Counted from the first letter of the stretch, positions 8,624 to 17,143 are shown. The stretch is 64,000 bases of DNA from Lachnospiraceae bacterium (GCA_021199235.1 JAJQIL010000138.1:1-64000); one strand, 5' to 3'. The notes: generated by a model from the sequence alone, not told the origin. Translations and numbers: made by a program.

Positions 8624-9022
8624 TCAAACCTCCCTCATATCTTCCGTAAAATAACGGATCCTCATCTGCTTCTTTTCCGCCCTCGCAATCTCCGCTTTCA
8701 TCCCGGAAGAAATCCTCTCGCCGAACATCCACACCTCCAAGCAGTGCCCCAGAAGTACCATGCCCATGAACAGCGCAAGCTCCCGTTCCGATCTTTCTTC
8801 CATAAACTGCGGAAACAGCAGATGCGGCGCCAGCGGGATCGCTCCCTGATCCACCGCGAAACGGCAGAACTGTCTGGCCTTTGCCGCATTCCCATCCTCA
8901 TCCCCCTGGAACGGGGAACAGATGTAAACCAGCGGCCGGTACTTCCTGCTTTCCTGATCCATTTTCCTTGCCGCCGCATAAGGCACCGGATCACTGTACC
9001 CTTCGGCATTTCTGTAGCTCAC
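8624..9022 (-). CDS. DUF4406-like (nucleoside deoxyribosyltransferase fold) protein
   Basis: 132 aa starting from a GTG at 9022. The core VYICSPFQGD, then ARQFCRFAVDQGAIPLAPHLLFPQFM and LEVWMFGERISSGMKAEI, matches the Rossmann-like DUF4406 / nucleoside 2-deoxyribosyltransferase superfamily found in phages. These are thought to act in nucleotide or DNA-base metabolism, but activity is unproven for this group. It is the first gene of the minus-strand replication operon and faces the plus-strand early module across the 270-bp palindromic region. Confidence 0.75.
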   Translation of the reverse strand: MSYRNAEGYSDPVPYAAARKMDQESRKYRPLVYICSPFQGDEDGNAAKARQFCRFAVDQGAIPLAPHLLFPQFMEERSERELALFMGMVLLGHCLEVWMFGERISSGMKAEIARAEKKQMRIRYFTEDMREV

Positions 9023-9079
9023 CCCATAAAAACCACCTCTTCCTGTGAACAGTAAGGAGCAGATTGCTCCTCCTACTGC

Positions 9080-9214
9080 CCAAAGGAGTCAACAGCCATG
9101 ATTTTTTGACTTCTTCCTGAATTATTTAAAAAGGACTGCACACAGCAGTCCCGATAAAACAGTCAAAAAAATTTTCCTGTCAGGTCAAAAAATCTGCCGC
9201 CATGACTCCTTTGG
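9080..9214. repeat. 135-bp nested inverted repeat between divergent phage modules
   Basis: Outer arms CCAAAGGAGTCA (9080-9091) and TGACTCCTTTGG (9203-9214), and inner arms ATTTTTTGAC (9101-9110) and GTCAAAAAAT (9184-9193), are exact complements. The spacers between outer and inner arms are 9 nt on each side, so the structure is symmetric. A further perfect hairpin sits in the centre. No gene fits here. It could be a bidirectional control region, an origin-like structure or an inversion scar. Confidence 0.75.
9128..9151 (-). terminator. Central hairpin with U-tract on the minus strand
   Basis: GGACTGC (9133-9139), a 5-nt loop, GCAGTCC (9145-9151). On the minus strand the stem is followed directly by TTTTT. 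This intrinsic terminator lies upstream of the minus-strand operon starting at 9022, so it would end a short leader RNA (attenuator) or block transcripts entering from the plus-strand side. Confidence 0.6.
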
Positions 9215-9292
9215 CATCAGAGAGGCGCAAAGCCACTCAGGATTCAAAACACATCAGTTGCTTATGAAAAATCAGGAAAGGAGACAGACAAG

Positions 9293-9655
9293 ATGAGCAA
9301 AATGAGTGAATTATCCATGTTACTCGATGACCTGATCACCTGCGGAAACAGGCTGTCAGAAACAGCCCAGGCGCTGAAGGAATTCTATTCCGCGCCGGAT
9401 GAAGACAAGCCGGCAGCACCACCGCCGGAGAAAAAGAAGGAAGCGGCGCCCGCACCTGCGGAACCCGCAAAACAGTATTCAAAGGAAGATGTCCGCGGGA
9501 TCCTCGCCCGCAAGGCGAACGAAGCCGGAGGCCAGTACAAGGTACAGGTCAAGGCACTCGTCAGAAAATACGGAAACGGCGGCAGCCTGACGAGCGTCCC
9601 GGCGGAAAGCTATCCGGATCTTGTGAAAGAAGTGGAGGGATTGACTGATGCTTAA
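9293..9655 (+). CDS. Small acidic phage protein preceding DUF2800 gene, 120 aa
   Basis: The ATG at 9293 has AGGAG about 10 nt upstream. The protein has a helical N-terminus (LDDLITCGNRLSETAQALKEF), a low-complexity Pro/Ala/Glu/Lys linker (about residues 38-60) and a C-terminal helical part with a DVRGILARKANE segment and GGSLTSVPAESYPDLVKEVEGL. The tail resembles SAP-like or rRNA-biogenesis-like small phage proteins that precede DUF2800 genes, but I cannot assign a function. It overlaps DUF2800 by 8 bp and opens the plus-strand early operon. Confidence 0.7.
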   Translation: MSKMSELSMLLDDLITCGNRLSETAQALKEFYSAPDEDKPAAPPPEKKKEAAPAPAEPAKQYSKEDVRGILARKANEAGGQYKVQVKALVRKYGNGGSLTSVPAESYPDLVKEVEGLTDA

Positions 9656-10769
9656 CCACGCATTCCTCTCCGCATCCGCAAGCCACCGGTGGCTGAACTG
9701 CCCGCCCAGCGCGAAGCTCTGCGCTTCCGTCAAGGATGAGGGCAGCCCCTACGCACAGCAGGGAACCGACGCCCACGCACTCTGTGAATACAAAGTGCTG
9801 CACGCCATCGGCCAGCCCGCACAGGATCCCACCCCGGATCTCACCTGGTTCGACCAGGAAATGGACAGCTGCACGGACCAGTATTGCTCCTATGTGATGG
9901 AGCAGTTGGAGGAAGCCCGTACATACTGCCCGGATCCGCGGGTACTGGTAGAACAGAGGCTGGATTTCTCCAAATGGGTACCGGACGGCTTCGGCACCGG
10001 CGACTGCCTGATCGTCGCAGACCACACGCTGCACATCATTGATTTCAAATACGGTGTCGGCATCCTTGTGGATGCAGAACAGAACCCGCAGATGATGTGT
10101 TACGCCCTCGGCGCCCTGGATACCTATGACGGGATCTACGACATTGATTCCGTGAAGATGACCATCTTCCAGCCGCGCCGCGAAAACATCAGCACCTGGA
10201 CCATCAGCAAAGACGACCTGCTTGCCTGGGCGGAAGAAACCTTAAAGCCAACCGCGCAGCTCGCCTACGACGGCAAAGGTAATTTCAAGGCCGGCGACCA
10301 CTGCCAGTTCTGCAAGGTCAAGGCTGCCTGCAGGAAGCGCGCGGAGTACAATCTGGAGCTTGCCAGATACGACTTTGAAATGCCCGCCGCCCTGGACGAC
10401 ACGGAGATCGCCGCCATCCTCTCAAAGGTGGATGAGCTGGTCGCCTGGGGAAACGACATCAAAGAATATGCCCTACGCCAGGCACAGTCCGGCATCCATT
10501 ATGAAGGCTGGAAGGTTGTGGAAGGCCGGTCAAACCGCAAATACACGGATGATGCTGCAGTCGCAGCCACCGTCACCGGCGCAGGGTATGATCCTTATGA
10601 GAAGAAACTGATGGGAATCACCGCCATGACATCCCTTCTGGGGAAAAAGAAATTTGATCAGCTGCTGGGCAGCCTTGTTTACAAGCCGCCCGGAAAACCC
10701 ACGTTAGTGCCGGAAACCGATAAACGCCCGGCCATGAATACCGCACAGGATGATTTCAAAGAAGATTAA
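9648..10769 (+). CDS. DUF2800 phage PD-(D/E)XK (Cas4/RecB-like) nuclease
   Basis: 373 aa. The N-terminal SASASHRWLNCPPSA motif and the nuclease core GTGDCLIV, then HIIDFKYGVG (D-x-K pair) and QNPQMMCYALGA are those of RecB/Cas4-like nucleases of the DUF2800 family. A cysteine set (CQFCKVKAAC plus an N-terminal Cys) could ligate an Fe-S cluster as in Cas4. Its neighbours, a DUF2815 single-strand-binding candidate and a family A polymerase, suggest roles in phage recombination-dependent replication. Confidence 0.85.
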   Translation: MLNHAFLSASASHRWLNCPPSAKLCASVKDEGSPYAQQGTDAHALCEYKVLHAIGQPAQDPTPDLTWFDQEMDSCTDQYCSYVMEQLEEARTYCPDPRVLVEQRLDFSKWVPDGFGTGDCLIVADHTLHIIDFKYGVGILVDAEQNPQMMCYALGALDTYDGIYDIDSVKMTIFQPRRENISTWTISKDDLLAWAEETLKPTAQLAYDGKGNFKAGDHCQFCKVKAACRKRAEYNLELARYDFEMPAALDDTEIAAILSKVDELVAWGNDIKEYALRQAQSGIHYEGWKVVEGRSNRKYTDDAAVAATVTGAGYDPYEKKLMGITAMTSLLGKKKFDQLLGSLVYKPPGKPTLVPETDKRPAMNTAQDDFKED

Positions 10770-10782
10770 GGAGGACAAGATT

Positions 10783-11346
10783 ATGTCAAAGATTATGAAC
10801 CCGACGAAAGTAATTACAGGACCGAGAACCCGCTGGAGCTATGCCAATGTCTGGGACCCGAAGAGCATCAACGGCGGCGCGCCGAAGTACAGCGTCAGCC
10901 TCATCATCCCGAAGTCTGACACAAAGACCGTGGAGAAGATCAATGCCGCGATCCAGGCAGCCTATGAGGAAGGCCAGAGCAAGCTGAAGGGCAACGGGAA
11001 ATCTGTCCCCGCGCTCTCCATCATCAAGACGCCGCTGCGTGACGGCGATCTGGAGCGCCCGGATGACGAAGCCTACAAGAACAGCTATTTCATCAACGCC
11101 AACAGTGCCAATGCTCCCGGCATCGTGGACGCGGACCGCAACCCGATTCTGGAACGCTCGGAAGTCTATTCCGGCGTCTACGGCAGGGCATCCATCAACC
11201 TCTACGCCTTCAACACGAACGGCAATAAAGGGATCGCCTGCGGCCTGAACAACTTGCAGAAGATCTCTGACGGGGAACCGCTCGGCGGCCGCTCCAGGGC
11301 AGAGGATGACTTCGACACCGACGATGAGGATGATTTCCTCGACTGA
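10783..11346 (+). CDS. DUF2815 single-stranded DNA-binding protein candidate
   Basis: 187 aa from the ATG at 10783, with AAGGAGG 8-9 nt upstream. The protein starts with NPTKVITGPRTRWSYANVW and has GGAPKYSVSLIIPKSD and VYGRASINLYAFN strands typical of DUF2815, an OB-fold group related to phage single-strand-binding proteins. It ends in an acidic tail (DDFDTDDEDDFLD), the usual protein-interaction tail of SSBs. It lies between the DUF2800 nuclease and the polymerase, consistent with service in phage replication. Confidence 0.8.
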   Translation: MSKIMNPTKVITGPRTRWSYANVWDPKSINGGAPKYSVSLIIPKSDTKTVEKINAAIQAAYEEGQSKLKGNGKSVPALSIIKTPLRDGDLERPDDEAYKNSYFINANSANAPGIVDADRNPILERSEVYSGVYGRASINLYAFNTNGNKGIACGLNNLQKISDGEPLGGRSRAEDDFDTDDEDDFLD

Positions 11347-11371
11347 TCTGTAACACAAACCACCCTCAACC

Positions 11372-11398
11372 GGCGGCAGTTCGGAAACGACTGCCGCC
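11372..11398 (+). terminator. GC-rich hairpin between SSB and polymerase genes
   Basis: GGCGGCAGT (11372-11380) pairs perfectly with ACTGCCGCC (11390-11398) around a 9-nt loop. No U-tract follows, so it may act as an RNA-stability or processing element rather than a full terminator inside the operon. Confidence 0.5.
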
Positions 11399-11428
11399 AT
11401 TCTGTATAGGAAAAGGATATGAGAATCT

Positions 11429-13417
11429 ATGAAAATAAAAGAAATGTCAATCGACCTGGAGACCTACAGCGAAGTGGACATCTCCAAATGCGGCGCGTAC
11501 AGGTACGCAGAATCAGAAAACTTTGAGATCCTGCTTTTCGGTGTCTCCGTCAACGGCGGCCCCGTCACAGTCTATGACCTTGCCTGCGGCGATACCATCC
11601 CGGATGAAATTCTCGCTGCCCTTGCGGATGAATCCGTCACCAAATGGGCGTTCAATGCGTCTTTTGAGCGCGTCTGCCTTTCCAACTGGCTGTACAATCA
11701 CCACCCGGAATATTTCAAAGGCTACAGCATCCCCGGCGACCCGGCCGGCAGCTACCTGGATCCGTCGTCATGGAAATGCACCATGATCTGGTCTGCCTAT
11801 CTGGGGCTGCCACTGAACCTTGCTGGGGCTGGCGCCGTCCTCGGCCTGGAGAACCAGAAACTGACGGAGGGCAAAGACCTGATCCGCTATTTCTGCTCCC
11901 CCTGTAAACCGACCAAAGCAAACGGCGGGCGCACCCGGAACCTCCCGCATCACGCCCCGGAAAAATGGGATCTGTTCAAAAAATACAACCTGCGCGACGT
12001 GGAAGTGGAAATGTCCATCCAGAAGCGCCTGTCCAGATATCCCGTCCCGGAACAGGTCTGGGATGAGTACCATCTGGATCAGGAAATCAATGACCGCGGG
12101 ATCCTGCTGGACATGGACGTGGTCAATAACGCCATCGCCTTTGACGCGCGTTCCCGGTCTGCCCTGATGGAAACCGTGCAGAATCTCACGGCGCTCGATA
12201 ACCCAAACAGCGTCGCGCAGATGAAGCTGTGGCTTTCCGCCAACGGTCTGGAGACCCAATCTCTCGGCAAAAAGGACGTTGCAAAGCTCATCCCGGATAC
12301 GGAAGGATCCATCCGGGAAGCCCTGCAGCTCCGGCTGCAGCTGGCAAAATCGTCTGTGAAAAAATACCAGGCCATGAAGAACGCCGTCTGCCGCGACGGA
12401 CGGGCGCACGGGATGTTCCAGTTCTACGGCGCCAACCGATCCGGGCGGTGGGCTGGCCGCCTGATCCAGCTGCAGAACCTCCCGCAGAACCACATGCCCG
12501 ACCTCGCGGAAGCCCGCGAACTCGTCCGCGCCGGAGATTATGACACGCTGGAACTTCTGTATGACGACATCCCGGACACACTCTCCCAGTTGATCCGCAC
12601 GGCGTTCATTCCCCGTCCCGGATATAAATTCGTGGTCAGCGACTACAGCGCCATCGAAGCCCGCGTCCTCTCCTACCTCGCCGGAGAAAAATGGCGCTCC
12701 AGAGTCTTCGCGGAAGGCAAGGACATCTACTGCGCTTCCGCCAGCCAGATGTTCGGCGTTCCCGTGGAGAAACACGGCGTCAATTCCCATCTGCGCCAGA
12801 AAGGCAAGATTGCGGAACTCGCCCTCGGCTACGGTGGATCCGTCGGCGCCCTCAAATCAATGGGTGCCCTGGAAATGGGATTGACCGAAGATGAACTGCA
12901 GCCGCTGGTAGATGCGTGGCGCTCCGCAAATCCGAACATCGTGCAGTATTGGTGGGATGTGGACGCCGCAGTCAAAACCACCGTCAAACAGCGGATCAAC
13001 ACAAAAGTGGGCAGTATCCGCTTCCAGTACAAAAGCGGGATGCTTTTCATCCATCTCCCATCCGGCCGCACCCTCTCCTACGTCAAGCCAAAGATGGGAG
13101 AAAATCGTTTCGGCGGGGAATCCGTCACCTATGAGGGAGTCGGCTCCAACAAAAAATGGCAGCGGATCGAATCCTACGGTCCGAAGTTCGTGGAGAACAT
13201 CGTCCAGGCAATCTCCCGCGACCTCCTCTGCTTCGCCATGCGAAACCTGTCCTTCTGCTTCATCTGCGGCCATGTCCATGACGAAGTCATCATAGAATGC
13301 AGCCAGGATGTCTCCGTGGACGCGATCTGCTCTATCATGAGCCGCTCGCCAGACTGGATGCCGGATATCCTGATCCGCGGAGATGGATATGAGACGGAAT
13401 TCTACAAAAAAGATTAA
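11429..13417 (+). CDS. Phage DNA polymerase, family A
   Basis: 662 aa. An N-terminal 3'-5' exonuclease domain starts with SIDLET (D9, E11). The polymerase domain shows motif A DYSAIEARVLSYLAGE (D405), motif B HLRQKGKIAELALGYGG (around 452-468) and motif C HVHDE (615-619, catalytic D618). There is no 5'-3' exonuclease domain, as is usual for phage enzymes. It ends the plus-strand early operon and runs into a strong bidirectional terminator. Confidence 0.93.
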   Translation: MKIKEMSIDLETYSEVDISKCGAYRYAESENFEILLFGVSVNGGPVTVYDLACGDTIPDEILAALADESVTKWAFNASFERVCLSNWLYNHHPEYFKGYSIPGDPAGSYLDPSSWKCTMIWSAYLGLPLNLAGAGAVLGLENQKLTEGKDLIRYFCSPCKPTKANGGRTRNLPHHAPEKWDLFKKYNLRDVEVEMSIQKRLSRYPVPEQVWDEYHLDQEINDRGILLDMDVVNNAIAFDARSRSALMETVQNLTALDNPNSVAQMKLWLSANGLETQSLGKKDVAKLIPDTEGSIREALQLRLQLAKSSVKKYQAMKNAVCRDGRAHGMFQFYGANRSGRWAGRLIQLQNLPQNHMPDLAEARELVRAGDYDTLELLYDDIPDTLSQLIRTAFIPRPGYKFVVSDYSAIEARVLSYLAGEKWRSRVFAEGKDIYCASASQMFGVPVEKHGVNSHLRQKGKIAELALGYGGSVGALKSMGALEMGLTEDELQPLVDAWRSANPNIVQYWWDVDAAVKTTVKQRINTKVGSIRFQYKSGMLFIHLPSGRTLSYVKPKMGENRFGGESVTYEGVGSNKKWQRIESYGPKFVENIVQAISRDLLCFAMRNLSFCFICGHVHDEVIIECSQDVSVDAICSIMSRSPDWMPDILIRGDGYETEFYKKD

Positions 13418-13420
13418 AAA

Positions 13421-13465
13421 ACAGCGGCCTTCGGTAGCCTGCCGATCCCGCCGCTGTCTTTCTTT
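13421..13465. terminator. Bidirectional terminator between polymerase and NACHT gene
   Basis: ACAGCGGC (13421-13428) pairs with GCCGCTGT (13450-13457). CTTTCTTT follows on the plus strand and a run of six T follows on the minus strand, so it can end both the converging polymerase and NACHT transcripts. Confidence 0.85.
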
Positions 13466-13474
13466 CAATACCGT

Positions 13475-16024
13475 TTACTCTAACCCATCAAAAAGTTCAT
13501 CATCATCTGCGATTTTCTCATACATCCTTTTCAAACTGTCATAATATGCCAGGAATCTTCTGTATTCTTTTTTCATAGGGAAAGATTCCTGCTCTATTAT
13601 GTCACAAAATTCCTCATACATGTCCGGATTGTTTATAATTTCCGAAACTTCAACCTCAAGGTTACAACCTTCAACATCCGGTTCCCCATATCGGTCTATA
13701 TATAATTCGTCTACCTCATCTACATCGACAAGACTCCAGTTTTCCTCTTCTTCCTGTTCCTCCCAATTTTCATTGACAATTACATAGCGATGAGTAATCA
13801 ACCCTTCATCGTATGGAAGATCAAAAATGTACTTCTGCTCTAGCAAATCATGTGTTTTCCCAATAAATTCATACAGATATTCCCCCGGTTCATTTCCATA
13901 ATCATAAGCGGTTTCTCCATTTGAATAATAAATGCAGGGATACACTTCTTCAAGGAAAGACCAGTACCCCTTTTCCTGTTCCCATTTCTGAATCCGTTCC
14001 TGTAGATACGGAAAGAACATATACTCCTCAACCTTATTTCTAATCATGTTGTAAAGCATTTCAAAAGTTTGGTCTGTTGCCAAGCGATTTCTTTTCCTGT
14101 TGAAAAAATCTCCTATTTTCTTTAAGTGCTTATCTTTCTGCCTGGAAAAATACAAAGCACAAAAATACTCCTGAAACGACCGGTGAATAAAAAGATAAGC
14201 ATCCCCATCTTTATACATCAAGCAGACTTTATCTTTCATGTCATCCCTAAATTCCACATATGAAAAATCAGGCTGATTCCGCTTTACAAGGTTCATTCCA
14301 TTAAAGAAATGCTGAATTTCCAGATCAACCAGTTCAAATTTTTCTTCCTTATAAGTCCTTGCGCAGAATTCAGATAAATACTTTTCAAAATCATCCAAAC
14401 TGAGTTTGGTATTTAATTCTCTCTTGAAAGCGCCTTTTGTCGCATCATGTTTTGATGCTAATGTTTCATACGCCTCACGGTAGAACAAATGCTTTTGATC
14501 CGGTATTTCCGCAAAGCGATCATACGTCATCAGTGTAATCGTCAGTAAAAGCGGATTTCCAATAAACTGTGGATGCGTATAATATAAGCCGTTATTGATC
14601 GCATTAATAAATCTTGTTTTAATATCTGCATCATATTGCAATTTTCTGACCATACTTATAGCCTGCGGTCTCGTTAAATGACATAATTCCAAAACAACAA
14701 AGCTTCCTAAATTGATGAACGAAAATGCCGGTCTGCTCGACATAACAAACTGGTTCTTATGGAAGCGATCAATAAATATTTCTATTTCTACATCAAAGCT
14801 ACTTCTCTCGTCGTTTTTAATCTCATCATACCCATCCAAAAGCAGCAGGCATTTTCCTGCTCTCAGTAAATCAAAGAAATCTTCTTTATCCACATTAAAC
14901 CCAGATGATTCAACACTCTCATATATAAAATCGCCGAGATGCTTTTTATGTGAATAATCCTTTAGCGACACCAGTACCGGTAAAATTCCAGTTTTTTCAA
15001 ATGATGATACCGCAGAAAGCAATAAATGCTTCATCATCATAGATTTTCCAAGTCCTCCCACCCCGGAAATGATAAAACATTTTGCGATATCCGGAAGTTG
15101 TTCTGCAGTAATATTCGAATAAGTTTCAAATTGATAAGATTCGGATTTTTTGATGTATACTCTCCTCCGCAAATTGTTGCACTCATAGAAGCTATAAAAA
15201 TCCGTTGGCTCATTTGCATAAAGTAACGTCTTAATTTTTTCAGTCTTACTTTGTACTTTTTTCAGATATTCGGAATAGATCCGAGCTCTTTCTGTTACTC
15301 GTGATTGTTCTACAATAAAATCTTGATCCGTAACAACCTCTATTTGCTCATATGTAGAATTATCACCCTCACCTTTCTCATAAACCATAGTTATAGCTCG
15401 ACGGGGATACGATTTTCCAATATCACTGGCAAACTTGCCTTTCTGATCAACCCATGAAATATATGTATCCTCGCCAACTGTGTTATCCACCTGGTGATCT
15501 ATGATATAAAACCAAATTCCCAGCATTAACGCTGGAAAATAAATTTCCTGTTCTTTGTTTTCCAGAAAATCTTTCTTCTTTACAGAGCTTCCATTCGATC
15601 TGAAAAACAATTCTGTATCTGGCAAAATCTCCTGATCATTTTCTAACAACTCCAAAAGCGCATGCCCAATCCAGTTATCCCTATCAGACACGCGTAAATA
15701 AGCCTCCACAAAACATTTCATTTTCTCAAGGCAAGAGCCAAATTCTTTATCCATTTTCAGCCGCGCGCGTTCTGCATATTCCGGCCGTTGTAGATTCAGC
15801 ATTCCCGTATTATTTGACTTACAGGCTTTATAATTCGATGTCGTAACCGCAGCTGTATTCCTTACAAAAACACCTTTCGGTACATCATCAAAAATCTCCG
15901 CAAGCCCCCTAAGGTACACTGAATTCGGATATTCCTTGCCTGTACTTCGATTAATCTTTTTTTCCTGTAACAAAAGGTTCAGGAAGGTTCCCCCACACAA
16001 GCGAGGATAACTCACATCCTCCAT
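13475..16024 (-). CDS. NACHT-domain NTPase (bNACHT-like antiphage protein)
   Basis: 849 aa from the ATG at 16024 (MEDVSYPRLCGG), preceded by AAAGGAG. The NACHT P-loop is GVGGLGKS (321-328) and the Walker B is LLLLDGYDE (393-401), with the small residue and second acidic group after the Asp that are typical of NACHT. A sensor-like FVMSSRPAFSF follows, then a helical region ending in FIHRSFQEYFCALYF, also classic for NACHT NTPases. The first ~300 residues and the acidic C-terminal ~200 residues are not recognised and may be the effector and sensing parts. Bacterial NACHT proteins protect against phage; this use here is inference. The gene stands alone, is more AT-rich than the phage genes, and has phased ATTAA repeats upstream. 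Confidence 0.85.
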   Translation of the reverse strand: MEDVSYPRLCGGTFLNLLLQEKKINRSTGKEYPNSVYLRGLAEIFDDVPKGVFVRNTAAVTTSNYKACKSNNTGMLNLQRPEYAERARLKMDKEFGSCLEKMKCFVEAYLRVSDRDNWIGHALLELLENDQEILPDTELFFRSNGSSVKKKDFLENKEQEIYFPALMLGIWFYIIDHQVDNTVGEDTYISWVDQKGKFASDIGKSYPRRAITMVYEKGEGDNSTYEQIEVVTDQDFIVEQSRVTERARIYSEYLKKVQSKTEKIKTLLYANEPTDFYSFYECNNLRRRVYIKKSESYQFETYSNITAEQLPDIAKCFIISGVGGLGKSMMMKHLLLSAVSSFEKTGILPVLVSLKDYSHKKHLGDFIYESVESSGFNVDKEDFFDLLRAGKCLLLLDGYDEIKNDERSSFDVEIEIFIDRFHKNQFVMSSRPAFSFINLGSFVVLELCHLTRPQAISMVRKLQYDADIKTRFINAINNGLYYTHPQFIGNPLLLTITLMTYDRFAEIPDQKHLFYREAYETLASKHDATKGAFKRELNTKLSLDDFEKYLSEFCARTYKEEKFELVDLEIQHFFNGMNLVKRNQPDFSYVEFRDDMKDKVCLMYKDGDAYLFIHRSFQEYFCALYFSRQKDKHLKKIGDFFNRKRNRLATDQTFEMLYNMIRNKVEEYMFFPYLQERIQKWEQEKGYWSFLEEVYPCIYYSNGETAYDYGNEPGEYLYEFIGKTHDLLEQKYIFDLPYDEGLITHRYVIVNENWEEQEEEENWSLVDVDEVDELYIDRYGEPDVEGCNLEVEVSEIINNPDMYEEFCDIIEQESFPMKKEYRRFLAYYDSLKRMYEKIADDDELFDGLE

Positions 16025-16045
16025 CTCATTTTCTCCTTTGAAAAT

Positions 16046-16112
16046 ATTAACCTTCATTAACCCCATTAATGGTCATTAATCAACATTAACGATTGCAGAA
16101 AAATCCCATTAA
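16046..16112. promoter_or_regulatory. Helically phased ATTAA repeats upstream of NACHT gene
   Basis: ATTAA occurs at 16046, 16056, 16065, 16075, 16085 and 16108, mostly as CATTAA. The first five are spaced 10, 9, 10 and 10 bp, i.e. one helical turn. A possible minus-strand promoter overlaps them (TTGATT, 17 bp, TTAATG). The pattern suggests an operator bound cooperatively on one DNA face, or an intrinsically bent tract. Confidence 0.6.
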
Positions 16113-16168
16113 TTGTTTACTTACCTTGCAACAAATAAATCCAGATCCTGCACCCGGAAAGGAGGATT

Positions 16169-16207
16169 ATGAATATTATTCGTTCACCTAGCTCTGCGGA
16201 AAAATAA
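16169..16207 (+). CDS. Possible 12-codon leader peptide
   Basis: AAAGGAGG followed by an ATG opens a 12-residue frame (MNIIRSPSSAEK) upstream of the 16432 gene. The ribosome site is excellent but the product is tiny. It could be a regulatory leader peptide; the 407-bp stretch 16025-16431 otherwise holds only the ATTAA repeats and the inverted repeat at 16267-16396. Confidence 0.3.
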   Translation: MNIIRSPSSAEK

Positions 16208-16266
16208 ACCGCAGCCCGCACTTTTACAACAAAATCTGATTGCTTTGATCTAAGCACGCATAAGCA

Positions 16267-16396
16267 GGAGGATGCACATATTGTTTCGAACCAATCCATC
16301 AGGACAAGTCCGAAACAAAGTGCTTTACCTCTTTGTTTGTGTGCCTTTTTTTCAGGCTCCAAATCTCTGACAGGTTAGCGCTCATGTGCATCCTCC
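16267..16396 (+). repeat. 13-bp inverted repeat in the leader of the 16432 gene
   Basis: GGAGGATGCACAT (16267-16279) and ATGTGCATCCTCC (16384-16396) are exact complements, 104 bp apart, just upstream of the gene at 16432. The left arm contains a GGAGG and an ATG opening a 32-codon frame (16272-16370), so pairing would hide that start. This looks like an RNA switch or an operator pair. Confidence 0.55.
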
Positions 16397-16431
16397 GATT
16401 TCAGGCAATCGCCATGAAATGGAGAATTCAC

Positions 16432-17136
16432 ATGAAAAACAATTGTTCAGAGACAACCAACGACAAAAAGTTCTATGTGCTTTTTGAAACAGATACCGAA
16501 GGTATCCGCCAGTATAACGCCCTCCCCGATGACGAAAAGACCGGCACGTCACTTTGCAAAATGCGTGTGGAAGGCAAAACAGTCCCCGCTATAAAAGCTG
16601 AAGTAAGCAAACAGACCTATGACGCTTTTAAGCGCGATCAGTGGATGGCGGAATACCACTATAAAACTGAAAACCGCTGTATCATCAGTGGGGCAAATGG
16701 AAAATCCCGTATCTGCCCCGGCAGGATTCCGAATCCGGAATATGATGGATCCAAAGATGTTCCAAAGACCATCGTTAACGACTGCTCCAGCTGCCCGTAT
16801 TCTCAGATGTTCAAATCTTTCAAAGGTAAAGTTCTTTTCTCTTCACTCACCCTTGTAGATGAGCAGGGAAATGAAGATCCCTTTGAGCCTGCAGCTACGA
16901 TGGACATATACGCAACCAGTCACTATATGTCACTGCTGTACGGATGGATCGCCTATATCAAAGAACATTATCCAAAGTACGCCAGATACACAGAGCTCGT
17001 GGAACTACTCGGCCACGAATTCACGCTAAAAGAAGCTGCTGCAATTCTGAACAAGCCGCAGCGCACCCTTTATGGCTGGACCAAAACACTTCGGCCAATC
17101 TTTACAGAATACATGCAGACGATTGATATCATCTAA
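16432..17136 (+). CDS. Unassigned protein with Cys motifs and C-terminal HTH-like segment, 234 aa
   Basis: The ATG at 16432 has GGAG 8 nt upstream; the upstream in-frame extension to 16333 has no ribosome site. Visible features are an N-terminal beta-rich part (KFYVLFETDTEGIRQYNAL), a cysteine set (RCIISG, ICPGRIPNPEYDG, CSSCPYSQMF) that may bind metal, and a C-terminal HTH-like segment (TLKEAAAILNKPQRTLYGWTKTL). I do not recognise the family. It is the only plus-strand gene in the defence island, between the NACHT and AIPR genes, and could be a regulator. A terminator follows. Confidence 0.7.
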   Translation: MKNNCSETTNDKKFYVLFETDTEGIRQYNALPDDEKTGTSLCKMRVEGKTVPAIKAEVSKQTYDAFKRDQWMAEYHYKTENRCIISGANGKSRICPGRIPNPEYDGSKDVPKTIVNDCSSCPYSQMFKSFKGKVLFSSLTLVDEQGNEDPFEPAATMDIYATSHYMSLLYGWIAYIKEHYPKYARYTELVELLGHEFTLKEAAAILNKPQRTLYGWTKTLRPIFTEYMQTIDII

Positions 17137-17143
17137 GGATATG

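Noticed and set aside
11768-12790. 340-aa minus-strand reading frame opposite the phage polymerase
   Set aside because: Antisense to a complete family A polymerase with all catalytic motifs.
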